DNA from: Sulfolobales archaeon | Lineage (GTDB): Archaea; Thermoproteota; Thermoprotei_A; Sulfolobales; AG1 | Assembly (NCBI GenBank): GCA_038881635.1 | Contig: JAVZPJ010000003.1 | Coordinates: 62,001 to 126,000, forward strand | Length of the DNA: 64,000 nucleotides | Direction of reading: 5' to 3' | Part shown: positions 1 through 8,756 of the stretch, one piece after another | How the letters are laid out: every line of letters starts with the position of its first letter | Numbering within the stretch: position 1 is the first letter of the stretch | Position numbers and translations under genes: made by a program | The notes under the pieces: generated by a model | The model's database searches: none | The model's input: the letters and a program-made list of their open reading frames with translations, nothing else | Told to the model about the DNA's origin: nothing

Positions 1-593
1 ACGCCTTAGAACCATACATTATTGAAGAGATAATGAGAGTACATCATCAGAAGCATCATCAAGGCTATGTAAACGGTGCCAATGCAGCCCTAGAAAAACT
101 CGAGAAACATCTCAGAGGAGAAGCCCAGATAGATGTAAGAGCAGTCTTAAGAGACCTCTCGTTCAACCACGGAGGACACATTCTACATACGATCTTCTGG
201 CCCAACATGGCTCCCCCCGGAAAAGGTGGAGGAACTCCCGGCGGTAGAATCGCTGACGCTATAAATAACGTGTTTGGATCATTTAACAAGTTTAAAGATT
301 TATTCTCCACAGCAGCTAAGAACGTTGAGGGTGTGGGGTGGGGAGTTCTAGGATATGATGTACTAAGCGAAGAGTTAAGGATCTATCAGATCGAGAAGCA
401 TAATCTTCTTCAAACAGCTGGGATAATACCACTCCTGGTCATAGATGTATGGGAACACGCATACTATCTCCAATATAAGAATGATAGAGGATCCTATGTG
501 GATAACTGGTGGAATGTAGTTAACTGGGATGATGTTGAACGAAGATATAATGCGGCTCTGAATAAAGGTAGAGAGGCTTATCTACTGATCTAA
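1..593 (+). CDS. sod: Fe/Mn superoxide dismutase (5' end outside window)
   Basis: Converts superoxide to oxygen and hydrogen peroxide in the cytoplasm. The open frame is already running at base 3 and encodes ALEPYIIEEIM before the first ATG at 33, which matches the family's usual N-terminus, so the true start lies before the window and the ATG at 33 is internal. Visible metal ligands: the His of the MRVHHQKHH stretch, the His in GHILHTIFW, and Asp and His in DVWEHAYYLQY. The WWNVVNWDDVERRY C-terminus is typical of iron/manganese enzymes. It implies exposure to oxygen even if the host is largely anaerobic. The choice of Fe or Mn cannot be made from sequence alone. Confidence 0.96.
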   Translation, partial: ALEPYIIEEIMRVHHQKHHQGYVNGANAALEKLEKHLRGEAQIDVRAVLRDLSFNHGGHILHTIFWPNMAPPGKGGGTPGGRIADAINNVFGSFNKFKDLFSTAAKNVEGVGWGVLGYDVLSEELRIYQIEKHNLLQTAGIIPLLVIDVWEHAYYLQYKNDRGSYVDNWWNVVNWDDVERRYNAALNKGREAYLLI

Positions 594-652
594 GAAATTT
601 AAAAAGAACATTTTTTAGCTTACATCTACATATCATTATAAAGGTGGCGTGA

Positions 653-1090
653 TTGAATGATAATGACGAGTATAAAGGCTATCTCGATAAGATTGTATCA
701 GAGATCTATAATAGGATTCTTAAGAGTGGTGAAGAGAATATTATAGAGATCACTGGTATGGAGAGCTTTACTAAGTTTATATCGTCAGGCTCCTCAGTAA
801 TAGTCTTCTACAATCCAAACTGCCCCGTATGCAAGAGATTTATGCCTGTATACGAGGAATATGTGGCATCTAAGAGATCTTCTAATAACTCTGTTAAGTA
901 TGGAAAGATCAATACGACCAAGAAGGATAACATTATAATTAGCATAATATATGGTGTCTACGCAGTGCCTACCATAGCTTTATTCAGAGATGGTAAGATT
1001 ATAGCAAGACATGAAGGATATATGAACAGAGAGGAATTAGAAGAATTTATAGATAAAGAGCTCTATGCAAATCAAGATAATCATGAATAG
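653..1090 (+). CDS. Thioredoxin-like protein with CPVC active site
   Basis: A 145-residue protein with a thioredoxin fold: the VIVFYNPNCPVCKRFMPVYEEY segment (about residues 50-70) holds the redox CxxC pair, and the later YGVYAVPTIALFRDGK contains the conserved cis-proline. An N-terminal extension of about 40 residues precedes the fold. No signal peptide is seen, so it is probably a cytoplasmic disulfide reductase. The start is TTG, because the nearby in-frame GTG and ATG triplets are followed by stops or lie in other frames; a GGTGG element sits just upstream. It follows superoxide dismutase after 59 bases, consistent with a shared role in oxidative stress, which is inference. Confidence 0.85.
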   Translation: MNDNDEYKGYLDKIVSEIYNRILKSGEENIIEITGMESFTKFISSGSSVIVFYNPNCPVCKRFMPVYEEYVASKRSSNNSVKYGKINTTKKDNIIISIIYGVYAVPTIALFRDGKIIARHEGYMNREELEEFIDKELYANQDNHE

Positions 1091-1105
1091 CTTCTCAACT
1101 ATCAT

Positions 1106-1732
1106 CTAACCCTCCTTCTTCCCCTCCAGCCTAGACTTAGAAAAACTCTGCCTTCCTATGATTCCTTTCTCAAGAAGCATTCTAATACTCTTCTTAAGAA
1201 CTCTTCTAACAAGATATCTCTTTCCAATATCTCCATATAATTTGAGTGCAACGGCTCTTATACTTCCCAGATCTATGAGAAGATTCAGGATCTTCTTATC
1301 CTCCTCACTTAGCTCTTCCGCCAAATATTTAAGTGAGATCCTTGCTATATCAGAGGGTTTTAATCCTAGGTAGGGTTTTTCTATGTCAAGAGAATCTAAT
1401 CTCTCGAGTACTCTAAATCTTATAATAGTTATGATACTATCGTTTCTAAGCCTTTTCCCATAGATCCTTTTCAATTCTCTTATAAGCTCCTCTAGACTGT
1501 TGTATCCTTCTTTCTGAGCATCCTCAATACTCAGATCCTTTAATCTCTTATGAATAACCTCTTCAATGTAAGCTTTAGCAATAGGAGCACCGCCGCTGTG
1601 TATGATCACTATCTTCTTCTTAGGAACTATATAACCTAGGCGAATTGTACTCTTCTTCTTATTACTTATAACCATGCTAGCATACTCTTTTCTAAGCATT
1701 ATGTGAGAACCTAGAAACTTGATCCCTTTCAA
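1106..1732 (-). CDS. ASCH/PUA-like domain protein with C-terminal helical domain
   Basis: The first 110 residues look like an ASCH domain, a PUA-related fold thought to bind RNA: MVISNKKKSTIRLG gives the basic G/K-x-x-T pattern and IAKAYIEEVIHKRLKDL the following strand and helix. Residues 130-195 form a helical, probably winged-helix segment (IGKRYLVRRVLKKSIRMLLEKGII). Function is unknown; RNA binding is inferred from the fold. The start is uncertain: a TTG at 1732 gives the longest form, while an ATG 11 codons in also precedes the whole domain. It lies convergent to the thioredoxin-like gene, with 15 bases between the stops. Confidence 0.7.
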   Translation of the reverse strand: MKGIKFLGSHIMLRKEYASMVISNKKKSTIRLGYIVPKKKIVIIHSGGAPIAKAYIEEVIHKRLKDLSIEDAQKEGYNSLEELIRELKRIYGKRLRNDSIITIIRFRVLERLDSLDIEKPYLGLKPSDIARISLKYLAEELSEEDKKILNLLIDLGSIRAVALKLYGDIGKRYLVRRVLKKSIRMLLEKGIIGRQSFSKSRLEGKKEG

Positions 1733-1769
1733 CTATCTGAAACCTCTAAACTCTTTATTTCTTCCCTCT

Positions 1770-2951
1770 CTAGATCTCATAGTACTGTAGTTGCTCTAGA
1801 ACATATTTTCTTATTTCAATAGGCTTAGGAAGATTCATCTCGATCTTCCCACTACTCATGTATTTTACTAGAAGAGGTTTAGGAGATTTATTATCCGGAC
1901 ATTTAGGAGGCTCTTGAGCCCATGGTACCATGATATTCTTCAAAGGATTCAGACACCTATACACCTGTTTAGCTCCTGGCATCTTACCTCTCTTAGTTAT
2001 AGGAATCCACTTATCTCCTTTCTTAATCTCAACTATATCCATACTGAGATCAACACTTGGCGGAAATGCTATCGACGTTCCCACTCCGAAGCCTTCTACT
2101 ACGTCTCTTAGTTTTAGAATCTCCTCTTCATCAATACCGCCGCTCACATAGATCTTGACATCAGATCTTCCCATGAGATTTAATGTCCACCTAACTTCTT
2201 CGACTATTTTCCTCATGTTACCTCTTCTAGAGCTGGGAGTATCAAGTCTAACACCGGCAAGCTTCTTCCCTAGAGCGTTTACAGCCATCATAGTCTCTAC
2301 TCTCTCATCATAGAACGTATCTACCAGAGCAATCCTAGGCACATCAGGTTCTACAACCTCATCAAAAGCCTTCCAAGCCTTAACCTGATCTTCGAATATC
2401 AGAATAAGCGCGTGAGGCATTGTACCCATAGGCTTCACTCCTAATAACTCTTCGCTATAAGCACCTGACACGGCATCACAACCGCCTATAAAAGCAGATC
2501 TATCTAAGGTGAAAGCTATAGCCGGATGAGCCGACCTTAATCCGAAGAATAGGACTGTTCTATCTCCAGCAAGCTTTCTAATCCTGGCAGCCTTAGTTGC
2601 AACTGATGTAGCATGTCTTAGAATCCCTAAGAGTGCTGTCTCTAGCTCTAGAAACTCTCCTACAGGTCCCTCGATCATCATCACAGGCAGTGTTTCCTCG
2701 AATATGGTTCCCTCAGGCATTGCATAAACATCTATATTCCTACCCTCTAGAAGATATAAAGCCTCTTCCAAACCTGCAAAAACAGCCCACCTATAGTTTT
2801 TCGGAAGGCTATAAGCATGGATCTCTGCCCTAACATATGTTCTGTCAAGATTATATGCCTTAAGAATCTTCATAGTCCTCTTAAAATACACATCTGTCAC
2901 AAACCCATTTTTAATAGCATCCCATGATGGTATGAATTTAACCAGCCCCAA
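1770..2951 (-). CDS. pncB: Nicotinate phosphoribosyltransferase
   Basis: Makes nicotinate mononucleotide from nicotinate and PRPP, the entry step of NAD salvage. The 393-residue length is that of the archaeal enzymes. The core [22 protein letters not shown], followed by [21 protein letters not shown], is the type II phosphoribosyltransferase barrel; the [12 protein letters not shown] and [10 protein letters not shown] segments supply phosphate-binding loops. The C-terminus (residues 325-355) carries spaced Cys residues ([15 protein letters not shown]) that may bind a metal. The start is TTG with no clear Shine-Dalgarno site. A second NAD gene, the NAD(P)HX repair enzyme, is at 35.8 kb but is not linked. 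Confidence 0.92.
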   Translation of the reverse strand: MGLVKFIPSWDAIKNGFVTDVYFKRTMKILKAYNLDRTYVRAEIHAYSLPKNYRWAVFAGLEEALYLLEGRNIDVYAMPEGTIFEETLPVMMIEGPVGEFLELETALLGILRHATSVATKAARIRKLAGDRTVLFFGLRSAHPAIAFTLDRSAFIGGCDAVSGAYSEELLGVKPMGTMPHALILIFEDQVKAWKAFDEVVEPDVPRIALVDTFYDERVETMMAVNALGKKLAGVRLDTPSSRRGNMRKIVEEVRWTLNLMGRSDVKIYVSGGIDEEEILKLRDVVEGFGVGTSIAFPPSVDLSMDIVEIKKGDKWIPITKRGKMPGAKQVYRCLNPLKNIMVPWAQEPPKCPDNKSPKPLLVKYMSSGKIEMNLPKPIEIRKYVLEQLQYYEI

Positions 2952-3114
2952 AAAAGTATAACTCTATAGCAGTATTATAAGATTTCATAGATCTATTCAT
3001 CATATCATGATTATAAATGATTCTAGACAGTGTAATACTTAAAATATGATAAGATAGAGGAGGCCGGTATAAATATTCTCTATTAGCAAATAGTTATCTT
3101 GAGGAAAGACTGTA

Positions 3115-4365
3115 TTGAGCCTAGAACATCCTTCCAAGGATATTATAGGTAAATCTGCCAGAACACTACTCGAACATTCTATAATTCTAGGTGTCACAGC
3201 AAGTGTGTCACTCTACAGATCTCTCGATCTAGCTCGAGAACTCATGAGAAGAGGTGCCGAAGTATATCCTGTGGTAAGCAGAAGTGCTGCCAAACTTATA
3301 TCACCTATGATGTGGGAGTGGGCTACAGGCAATAAAGCCTATGTTGAATTCGGTGGAGAAATAGGTCATGTAGAGCTTGCCAGAATATCTTCAGGTATGG
3401 TTATTGCTCCAGCCACCGCCAATACTATAGCTAAGATAGCCTATGGAATAGCTGATACCTCGGTGACTCTGGCAGCACAGATCATACTAGGAGTTGGCAA
3501 GAAACTTCTGTTAGTACCAGCTATGCACGAACCCATGTACAGATCTCCTCCACTAGTTAATGCGCTGAAGATATGTAGAGATCTTGGTATATCGATTCTA
3601 CCACCAATCATAGAAGAAGGGAGAGCTAAGTATCCGGATCCTATATGGGTTGCTGATAAGACTGAAGCACTGATTCTCAGAGGAGAGGATCTTAAGAATG
3701 TGAAGATTCTAGTAACAGCCGGACCTACTAGAGAGCATCTGGATCCTGTGAGGTTTATATCTAATCCAAGCACCGGTAAGATGGGTGTTGCAGTAGCTTC
3801 TGAAGCACATTATAGAGGTGCTGATGTAATGCTGATCCACGGCCCCCTTACCATACAATCTCCTCCTTGGATCTCTCGCGAGGAGGTAACTTCGGCAGAT
3901 GAGATGCTAAAAGCTGTTCTCAAGCATATTAGAAGAGAGAATCCACATGCAATCATACTATCAGCTGCACCAGCTGATTATAGGTTCTCTAGAAGAGAAG
4001 ATAAGAAGATACCCAGTGAAATAGCCAAGATAGAGGTGGCACTTGAAGCAACACCAAAAATAGCATCTCTCGTCAGAAAAGAAGCTAGCGAGAGCATTAT
4101 CGTGGGCTTTGCCGCAGAAACAGTCTCATCAGAAGAAGAGCTTATAGAGAAGGCCTTGAAGAAGCTGGATAAGTACAGCTTTGATTTTATAATGGCAAAC
4201 ATAGTCGGAGCTCCTGGCACAGGTTTTGGAGCTGATACCGATTTAGGAGTTCTAATAGATTCTAGCGGTAGGATTATCAAAAAAGGTTTCATGCTTAAGC
4301 GTGAGTGGGCTAGACTAATACTAGATATGGTGAGAGAAAGAATCCTTAGAAAGAAGGTTCTTTAA
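3115..4365 (+). CDS. coaBC: Bifunctional phosphopantothenoylcysteine decarboxylase/synthetase
   Basis: Joins cysteine to 4'-phosphopantothenate and decarboxylates the product, two steps of coenzyme A synthesis. The N-terminal flavoprotein half (CoaC, residues 1-195) shows the GVTASVSLYRSLDL nucleotide loop, the APATANTIAKIAYGIADT segment and the PAMHEPMY motif around the decarboxylase site. The C-terminal half (CoaB) begins at VKILVTAGPTREHLDPVRFISNPSTGKMG and ends with the dimer and substrate segment SFDFIMANIVGAPGTGFGADTD. The TTG start is backed by a GAGGAAAG element about 10 bases upstream; a TATA-like GGTATAAATATT lies at about 3066-3077. Length is normal for the family. Confidence 0.95.
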   Translation: MSLEHPSKDIIGKSARTLLEHSIILGVTASVSLYRSLDLARELMRRGAEVYPVVSRSAAKLISPMMWEWATGNKAYVEFGGEIGHVELARISSGMVIAPATANTIAKIAYGIADTSVTLAAQIILGVGKKLLLVPAMHEPMYRSPPLVNALKICRDLGISILPPIIEEGRAKYPDPIWVADKTEALILRGEDLKNVKILVTAGPTREHLDPVRFISNPSTGKMGVAVASEAHYRGADVMLIHGPLTIQSPPWISREEVTSADEMLKAVLKHIRRENPHAIILSAAPADYRFSRREDKKIPSEIAKIEVALEATPKIASLVRKEASESIIVGFAAETVSSEEELIEKALKKLDKYSFDFIMANIVGAPGTGFGADTDLGVLIDSSGRIIKKGFMLKREWARLILDMVRERILRKKVL

Positions 4366-4434
4366 CAGCTTAGTAGACCTCTTTCTTTATGATATAAAGC
4401 TTTGCTATCTAATAATCTCTTGAGAGGTATTCTA

Positions 4435-4674
4435 ATGAAGAGAAGACACACCTGCATAGTATGTGGAAGAGTCTTTCCAGAAGGCCAGGGTGTGATCCTT
4501 AAAATAGGTGAGAATCAACTGACATTTCATAGCAAATCTTGCGCTATTAAATTCATCAGATATTACCTAGATCTTCTAGATCTTCAGTGCGCTGAAAAAA
4601 GTTTAAGAAAAGCTGTTGAAGATTTTGAGAAGATTCGAGAGAATAGAACTAGAAAGAAATTCCTTGAAGAGTAG
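4435..4674 (+). CDS. Small zinc-finger (TRASH-like) protein
   Basis: A 79-residue protein starting MKRRHTCIVCGRVFPEGQG. A CxxC pair, a second Cys in HSKSCAIKFIRYY and the spacing between them resemble TRASH/L24e-like treble-clef fingers. The C-terminal half is a basic amphipathic helix (KSLRKAVEDFEKIRENRTRKK). The ATG at 4435 is preferred over an upstream start at 4402 because GAGAGGT stands just before it. Such small fingers in archaea may bind nucleic acid or sense metals; neither is shown here. It follows coaBC by 69 bases with a possible promoter (GATATAAAGC) between. Confidence 0.65.
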   Translation: MKRRHTCIVCGRVFPEGQGVILKIGENQLTFHSKSCAIKFIRYYLDLLDLQCAEKSLRKAVEDFEKIRENRTRKKFLEE

Positions 4675-4686
4675 ATCTCTCTAAAT

Positions 4687-5841
4687 TCATAGGATTCTTA
4701 GAGAATTTCTAAATAGTGTGATTCTAATACTCTCAATACCTCCTCTCTTTATAATGCTGAGATATATGTTTCCAGATCTATCCGGATTAAGCCACTCCGA
4801 TTTTAAGCCTATTAATGCAGCTTCTAGACCTTCTTCAATATAGTTTCTAAACCCAAATATCTCTCCACCATATACCGTAGCATACTTGAGCACCTCACGA
4901 GGATCAAAACCAAAGTGTTTTAATCTCATGACATCTACTAATACCTCTGCCTCTCTCCATAGATCTGGTTTAATCCATCCTGCATTATCTGTTCCAAGAC
5001 CTATTCTAAGATCTTCTATCTCGAACATATTCTTATTAACCTCCCCAGATCCGAACCACATATTGCTTCTAGGACATATTATAAGACTCACCCCTCGATC
5101 CCTTAGCTCTAACAACTCGTCAAAGCTTAGATAAATCCCGTGAACCACAGCCCTAAGCCTTCTCAAATCTCTTAATCTCTCGAAATCTCTTTCTTCTCTA
5201 ACATCTCTAGTCTCAGCTACGTGAGATATAATCCACGCATCATGTTCTCTTGCATAGGAATCTATTAATTTTAATAACTCATGATCATAGTAGTGAGGAG
5301 AAGAAATACCAATCCATTTTGTCATACTAAGTGCTTCTCTTATCTCTTTTTCCAAGGAATCTCTAGACTCCGGATCTGGCATATAAGATGGAATATAGAT
5401 CATATCATTAAAACTTTCTCCAGCCTTCACACCCTGTCTGAGACCTTTCAATCCCATCTCTCTAAAGTCATTCAACATCATAACACCAGAATCTCTGGAA
5501 AGTCTGAGAGCTCTAGCTATATATCCTGGAACCTCTTTCTCGAATTTTCTGAGCATGATATATTTAAGACCGTAAGGTTCTCCAACAAGAGAGTCTATAT
5601 CGAGATCCCATCCAACCTCTTCAAAACCTATGTCAGCCATATGAATGTGCGAGTTGACTAGAGGGGGCATTATAATACCACCCCTGAGATCTATTCTAAT
5701 AGTTCTCGAATCCATAGATGTTGAGAAGCCTTTCAAACCTATACTACCTATAATACCATCCTCAACGTATATCGAAACATTTCTCTTAATCTCAAGTTCT
5801 CTACCCATTAGAAGTATATCTGCTTCTATGATATACCTCAT
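4687..5841 (-). CDS. Amidohydrolase-family metal-dependent hydrolase
   Basis: A TIM-barrel amidohydrolase of 384 residues. Metal-site motifs are all present: NSHIHMADIG (HxH), the SHVAET histidine, VHGIYLS, and the GTDNAG aspartate. The SRSNMWFGSG loop resembles cytosine/adenosine deaminase-like members, so it may deaminate or hydrolyse a nucleobase-like compound; the substrate is not identifiable. The upstream region has a TATA-like GATTTATACTATA and a 6-bp inverted repeat CTATAC/GTATAG (about 5861-5878) that could be an operator. It follows the Nip7-like gene on the same strand with 51 bases between them. Confidence 0.8.
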   Translation of the reverse strand: MRYIIEADILLMGRELEIKRNVSIYVEDGIIGSIGLKGFSTSMDSRTIRIDLRGGIIMPPLVNSHIHMADIGFEEVGWDLDIDSLVGEPYGLKYIMLRKFEKEVPGYIARALRLSRDSGVMMLNDFREMGLKGLRQGVKAGESFNDMIYIPSYMPDPESRDSLEKEIREALSMTKWIGISSPHYYDHELLKLIDSYAREHDAWIISHVAETRDVREERDFERLRDLRRLRAVVHGIYLSFDELLELRDRGVSLIICPRSNMWFGSGEVNKNMFEIEDLRIGLGTDNAGWIKPDLWREAEVLVDVMRLKHFGFDPREVLKYATVYGGEIFGFRNYIEEGLEAALIGLKSEWLNPDRSGNIYLSIIKRGGIESIRITLFRNSLRIL

Positions 5842-5892
5842 ATGATTCTAACTCCATAAACCTATACTCTGGGGTATAGTATAAATCTTATC

Positions 5893-6477
5893 TTAGTATA
5901 GATCCTCATCTTGAGCTCTTAGATAAAGTCCTAAATCTATTATATTATAAACCACAGGTCTTCTCATATAATCTCTCGTTCTGGGCCATCTCAGGATCTC
6001 ATCAGCGTCTTCCGCAGCAAACCCCACACCCACAACTCTATTATCTGATCTATCTATCACCGCTACCGTAAGCTTTTTTCTAAAAGGCCTCAAGATTTCT
6101 ACAACACTCTCGTAAAGCAGATCCCTGCCATAGAGAAACACCCTTACACCCTCTTCTCTAGCGATAACGGCACCTCTCACAGTGTCTAGGGTTCCATATA
6201 GAAGTTCTAAAAATCTTGGTGATGGTATGAACAACTCTCCATATATCAACCCTATGAGAACTCCCGCGGCTTGAATCTCCACACCTCTATCATATAATCC
6301 AAAGATTCTCTCCAGCAGTCTTTCTTCAACAAGATACATGCGTTTACAAGGCTCTTCAAAACACAATATTACTGAGTCTAGTCTTTTGAGAACCTCTTCT
6401 AACGCTACTTCGAATACCTCTCTAATATAAAGATCTAATGATCTTAGTTCTTTATAAGACCTTATAACTCTCATCAT
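5893..6477 (-). CDS. Nip7-like pre-PUA/PUA ribosome-biogenesis protein
   Basis: The C-terminal half aligns by eye with the Nip7 family: VRVFLYGRDLLYESV corresponds to the FLYGNHVLKS block, NRVVGVGFAAED to the PLGFGVAA block, and YNIIDLGLYLRAQDE to the final QADIGEYVRHE block. The N-terminal half (CKRMYLVEERLLERIFGL) fits the pre-PUA domain. Nip7 binds pre-rRNA during 60S assembly in eukaryotes; archaeal forms bind RNA through the PUA domain. It starts 3 bases after the m5C methyltransferase on the same strand, so the two are probably co-translated. Recognition is from memory of family motifs, without a search. Confidence 0.75.
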   Translation of the reverse strand: MMRVIRSYKELRSLDLYIREVFEVALEEVLKRLDSVILCFEEPCKRMYLVEERLLERIFGLYDRGVEIQAAGVLIGLIYGELFIPSPRFLELLYGTLDTVRGAVIAREEGVRVFLYGRDLLYESVVEILRPFRKKLTVAVIDRSDNRVVGVGFAAEDADEILRWPRTRDYMRRPVVYNIIDLGLYLRAQDEDLY

Positions 6478-6480
6478 AAT

Positions 6481-7512
6481 CTACTTCCGTCTGAGAACAC
6501 ATATAAAGTATCCTTCCATAGAATGCCTATGAGGCCATACTCTAACACATTTCTCAACTTCTGGAGAAAACTCCAGACCTAGAAAACCTCTCAAACCTCT
6601 AGACCACATATTAAAAACTGGAGATACCACTTCAACCTGTTTATCATAGTGCTCGAGAATTTTGGAAACAACATACTCGTTTTCCTCGGGAGCTATAGAA
6701 CATGTAGCGTAAACTATAACACCTCCCGGTGCTAATGCTTCTATAGATGAGGATAGGATCTCTATCTCTCTTGAGACAAGCTTGGCAAGAGTTTCATAGT
6801 CTGTTCTATATCTCCTACTACGATCAAACATTATAGCTCCCTCAGCGCTACAAGGAGCGTCTACAAGAATCTTCTTAAGCTCTTCTCTGAATATCTCATG
6901 AGTTTTTCTAGCATCGAATCTTGTTATTACATAGCTTCTAAGACCAAGCCTGTCTAGATTGAATCTCAGAGCTTTAAGACGTTCTCTGGAGATATCATTA
7001 GATATAACCAAACCTCGATCCTTCTTAAGTATTATCATGTAAATACTCTTACCTCCTGGAGCTGCACAACAATCAAGTATATCCTCATCCTCTCTGGGTT
7101 CTATCAAGAGAGGTGGGATTAGCGATGCAGGGTCTCTATAGATATAGTAGTAGCCTTTCATAAACTCATGTGTTGAACCTAGGGTAGGAGATCTAGGACT
7201 TCTTATAACTCTATAAGCATAGGAAGACCATAGGATCTTCTCAAGACCGAAACCCTGATCTACAAGCCTATTAACAAGCTCGCTACATTCAATTCTCATA
7301 GGATTACACACTATAGCAGGTTTATAGAGATCTTTTTTATCAAAAGATTCGAGAAGTTCTATAGTCTCGCTCTCACCAAGCATATCTACATACCTAGCAA
7401 TCATATAGGGTAGGAATCTATACTTCTCAGAGATCTTTCTAACCTCATCCGACACCTTGACCCTATCCTTAAACTCCTCATAGATCCTAGAATAGCTGAT
7501 GTTTAGCACCAT
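6481..7512 (-). CDS. NSUN/Nop2-family RNA m5C methyltransferase
   Basis: A 343-residue SAM-dependent cytosine-5 RNA methyltransferase. Motif I is ILDCCAAPGGKS; motif IV, DAPCSAEGAIM, holds one Cys and motif VI, YATCSIAPEENE, holds the nucleophile Cys. The C-terminal WPHRHSMEGYFICVLRR is the family signature end. An N-terminal helical domain of about 100 residues precedes the motif PRSPTLGSTHEFMKGYYYIYRDPAS, which is typical of Nop2/Trm4 types. The target may be tRNA or rRNA; pairing with the Nip7-like gene 3 bases downstream favours rRNA or ribosome assembly, which is inference. A second family member is at 57.9 kb. Confidence 0.9.
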   Translation of the reverse strand: MVLNISYSRIYEEFKDRVKVSDEVRKISEKYRFLPYMIARYVDMLGESETIELLESFDKKDLYKPAIVCNPMRIECSELVNRLVDQGFGLEKILWSSYAYRVIRSPRSPTLGSTHEFMKGYYYIYRDPASLIPPLLIEPREDEDILDCCAAPGGKSIYMIILKKDRGLVISNDISRERLKALRFNLDRLGLRSYVITRFDARKTHEIFREELKKILVDAPCSAEGAIMFDRSRRYRTDYETLAKLVSREIEILSSSIEALAPGGVIVYATCSIAPEENEYVVSKILEHYDKQVEVVSPVFNMWSRGLRGFLGLEFSPEVEKCVRVWPHRHSMEGYFICVLRRK

Positions 7513-7592
7513 ATCCTATGATTACTAACTCTAGCAAGTTCTTAAGAAAGCTATACACAATATAGCTACACTTCTAAAACCCCCACCACTCT

Positions 7593-7611
7593 AAACCTAG
7601 TATAGAGGTTT
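7593..7611. promoter_or_regulatory. Inverted repeat upstream of ABC transporter, possible operator
   Basis: The arms AAACCT (7593-7598) and AGGTTT (7606-7611) are separated by 7 bases and stand directly before the TATA-like region of the transporter operon. The position suits a regulator site that would block or aid TBP/TFB binding. A function is inferred only. Confidence 0.35.
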
Positions 7612-7612
7612 T

Positions 7613-7633
7613 GACTTATAAAGCCTTTAAACA
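7613..7633 (+). promoter_or_regulatory. Candidate promoter of the polyamine-type ABC operon
   Basis: GACTTATAAAGCCTTTAAAC contains two TATA-like boxes 25-45 bases before the GTG start at 7658, which has a strong GGATGAAGGGG Shine-Dalgarno stretch. Either box would give a short leader. Confidence 0.5.
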
Positions 7634-7657
7634 AGTGTTTAGATTGGATGAAGGGGG

Positions 7658-8719
7658 GTGGGGGAGCACCTAGTTCTTGAGGATATATGGAAGTATTATG
7701 GAAATAATCCTGTTTTGAGTGGTATATGGCTATCCGTCGAGAAAGGAGAATTCTTCGTCTTGGTAGGACCTTCAGGTTCTGGAAAGACTACTATACTCAG
7801 GATCATAGCAGGCTTTGAGGAACCTACCAGAGGTTTTATTGTATTAAATGGTGAGAAGATTAACGGCAAGCCTCCTAACAAGAGAAATCTGGGTGTGCTG
7901 TTTCAAAGACCAGCTTTGTTTCCTCATATGAATGTATACGAGAATATAGCCTTTGGTCTTAGAGTTAGGAGATGGTCTGAAGAAAGGATCAGAGCTAGAG
8001 TTAGAGAGCTACTCGAACTAGTAGGATTAGATCCTGCGACCTACGAGAGGAGAATGCCTCATCAATTGAGTGGCGGCGAGCAACAGAGAGTTGCACTGGC
8101 AAGAGCTCTAGCTCCGGATCCTGAGATTATTCTTCTAGATGAGCCTCTCAACTTCTTAGATTATATGCTTAAGAAGAAAGCCATCTCCGAGTTTAAAAGA
8201 CTTCATAGAGAGCTTGGAAAGACTCTATTCTATATAACCCACGATCAGTGGGAGGCTATGTCTCTTGCAGATAGAATAGCTGTCATCTACAAGGGTGTGA
8301 TCCAGCAGGTGGGAAAACCTAGAGAAATCTATGAGAAACCTAAGAACTTGTTTGTAGCATCTTTCATAGGAGATAACAATCTCCTCGAGGGTTTGATCTC
8401 TGATAATAAAATATATATACCATCTCTCCATATAGCTTTAGAAAATATAGATGGCTACGAGAATAGAGAGAATAGAAAGATTTCAATCGCTATAAGACCT
8501 GAGAATATCATAGCTAGGAAATGCGATGAAGAGAATACCGGTGGAAGAGGTGTTATCAGGGGAAGGATATTAGAAAAGACCTACCTAGGATCAATTACGA
8601 TGCTAAAGATTTTAGTAGGAGATAAAGAGATTATAGCAAGACATGAAGGCGAAGATGTGGAACCTGGCGATACGGTATGTCTAGATATTAACGAGGAGAA
8701 AATAATTGTATTCGAATAA
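7658..8719 (+). CDS. ABC transporter ATP-binding protein, PotA-like
   Basis: The ATPase of an importer. Walker A is GPSGSGKTT, the signature is LSGGEQQRVALARAL, Walker B is IILLDEPLNFLD, and the switch His is in YITHDQWEAMSLADR. Residues 235-353 form a TOBE-type regulatory domain as in PotA/FbpC/MalK proteins (ISIAIRPENIIA and ITMLKILVGDKEIIARHEGED). The DEPLNFLD loop replaces the usual DEPLSALD. The GTG start is well placed after a purine-rich stretch. It heads an operon with two permease genes; a binding protein of the same class lies apart at 47.3 kb. Polyamine is the likely substrate class by family, but iron or other small cations are possible. Confidence 0.9.
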   Translation: MGEHLVLEDIWKYYGNNPVLSGIWLSVEKGEFFVLVGPSGSGKTTILRIIAGFEEPTRGFIVLNGEKINGKPPNKRNLGVLFQRPALFPHMNVYENIAFGLRVRRWSEERIRARVRELLELVGLDPATYERRMPHQLSGGEQQRVALARALAPDPEIILLDEPLNFLDYMLKKKAISEFKRLHRELGKTLFYITHDQWEAMSLADRIAVIYKGVIQQVGKPREIYEKPKNLFVASFIGDNNLLEGLISDNKIYIPSLHIALENIDGYENRENRKISIAIRPENIIARKCDEENTGGRGVIRGRILEKTYLGSITMLKILVGDKEIIARHEGEDVEPGDTVCLDINEEKIIVFE

Positions 8720-8756
8720 CTTGCAAGAAGATCTTCTTCATAGAGAGTAATATGAT

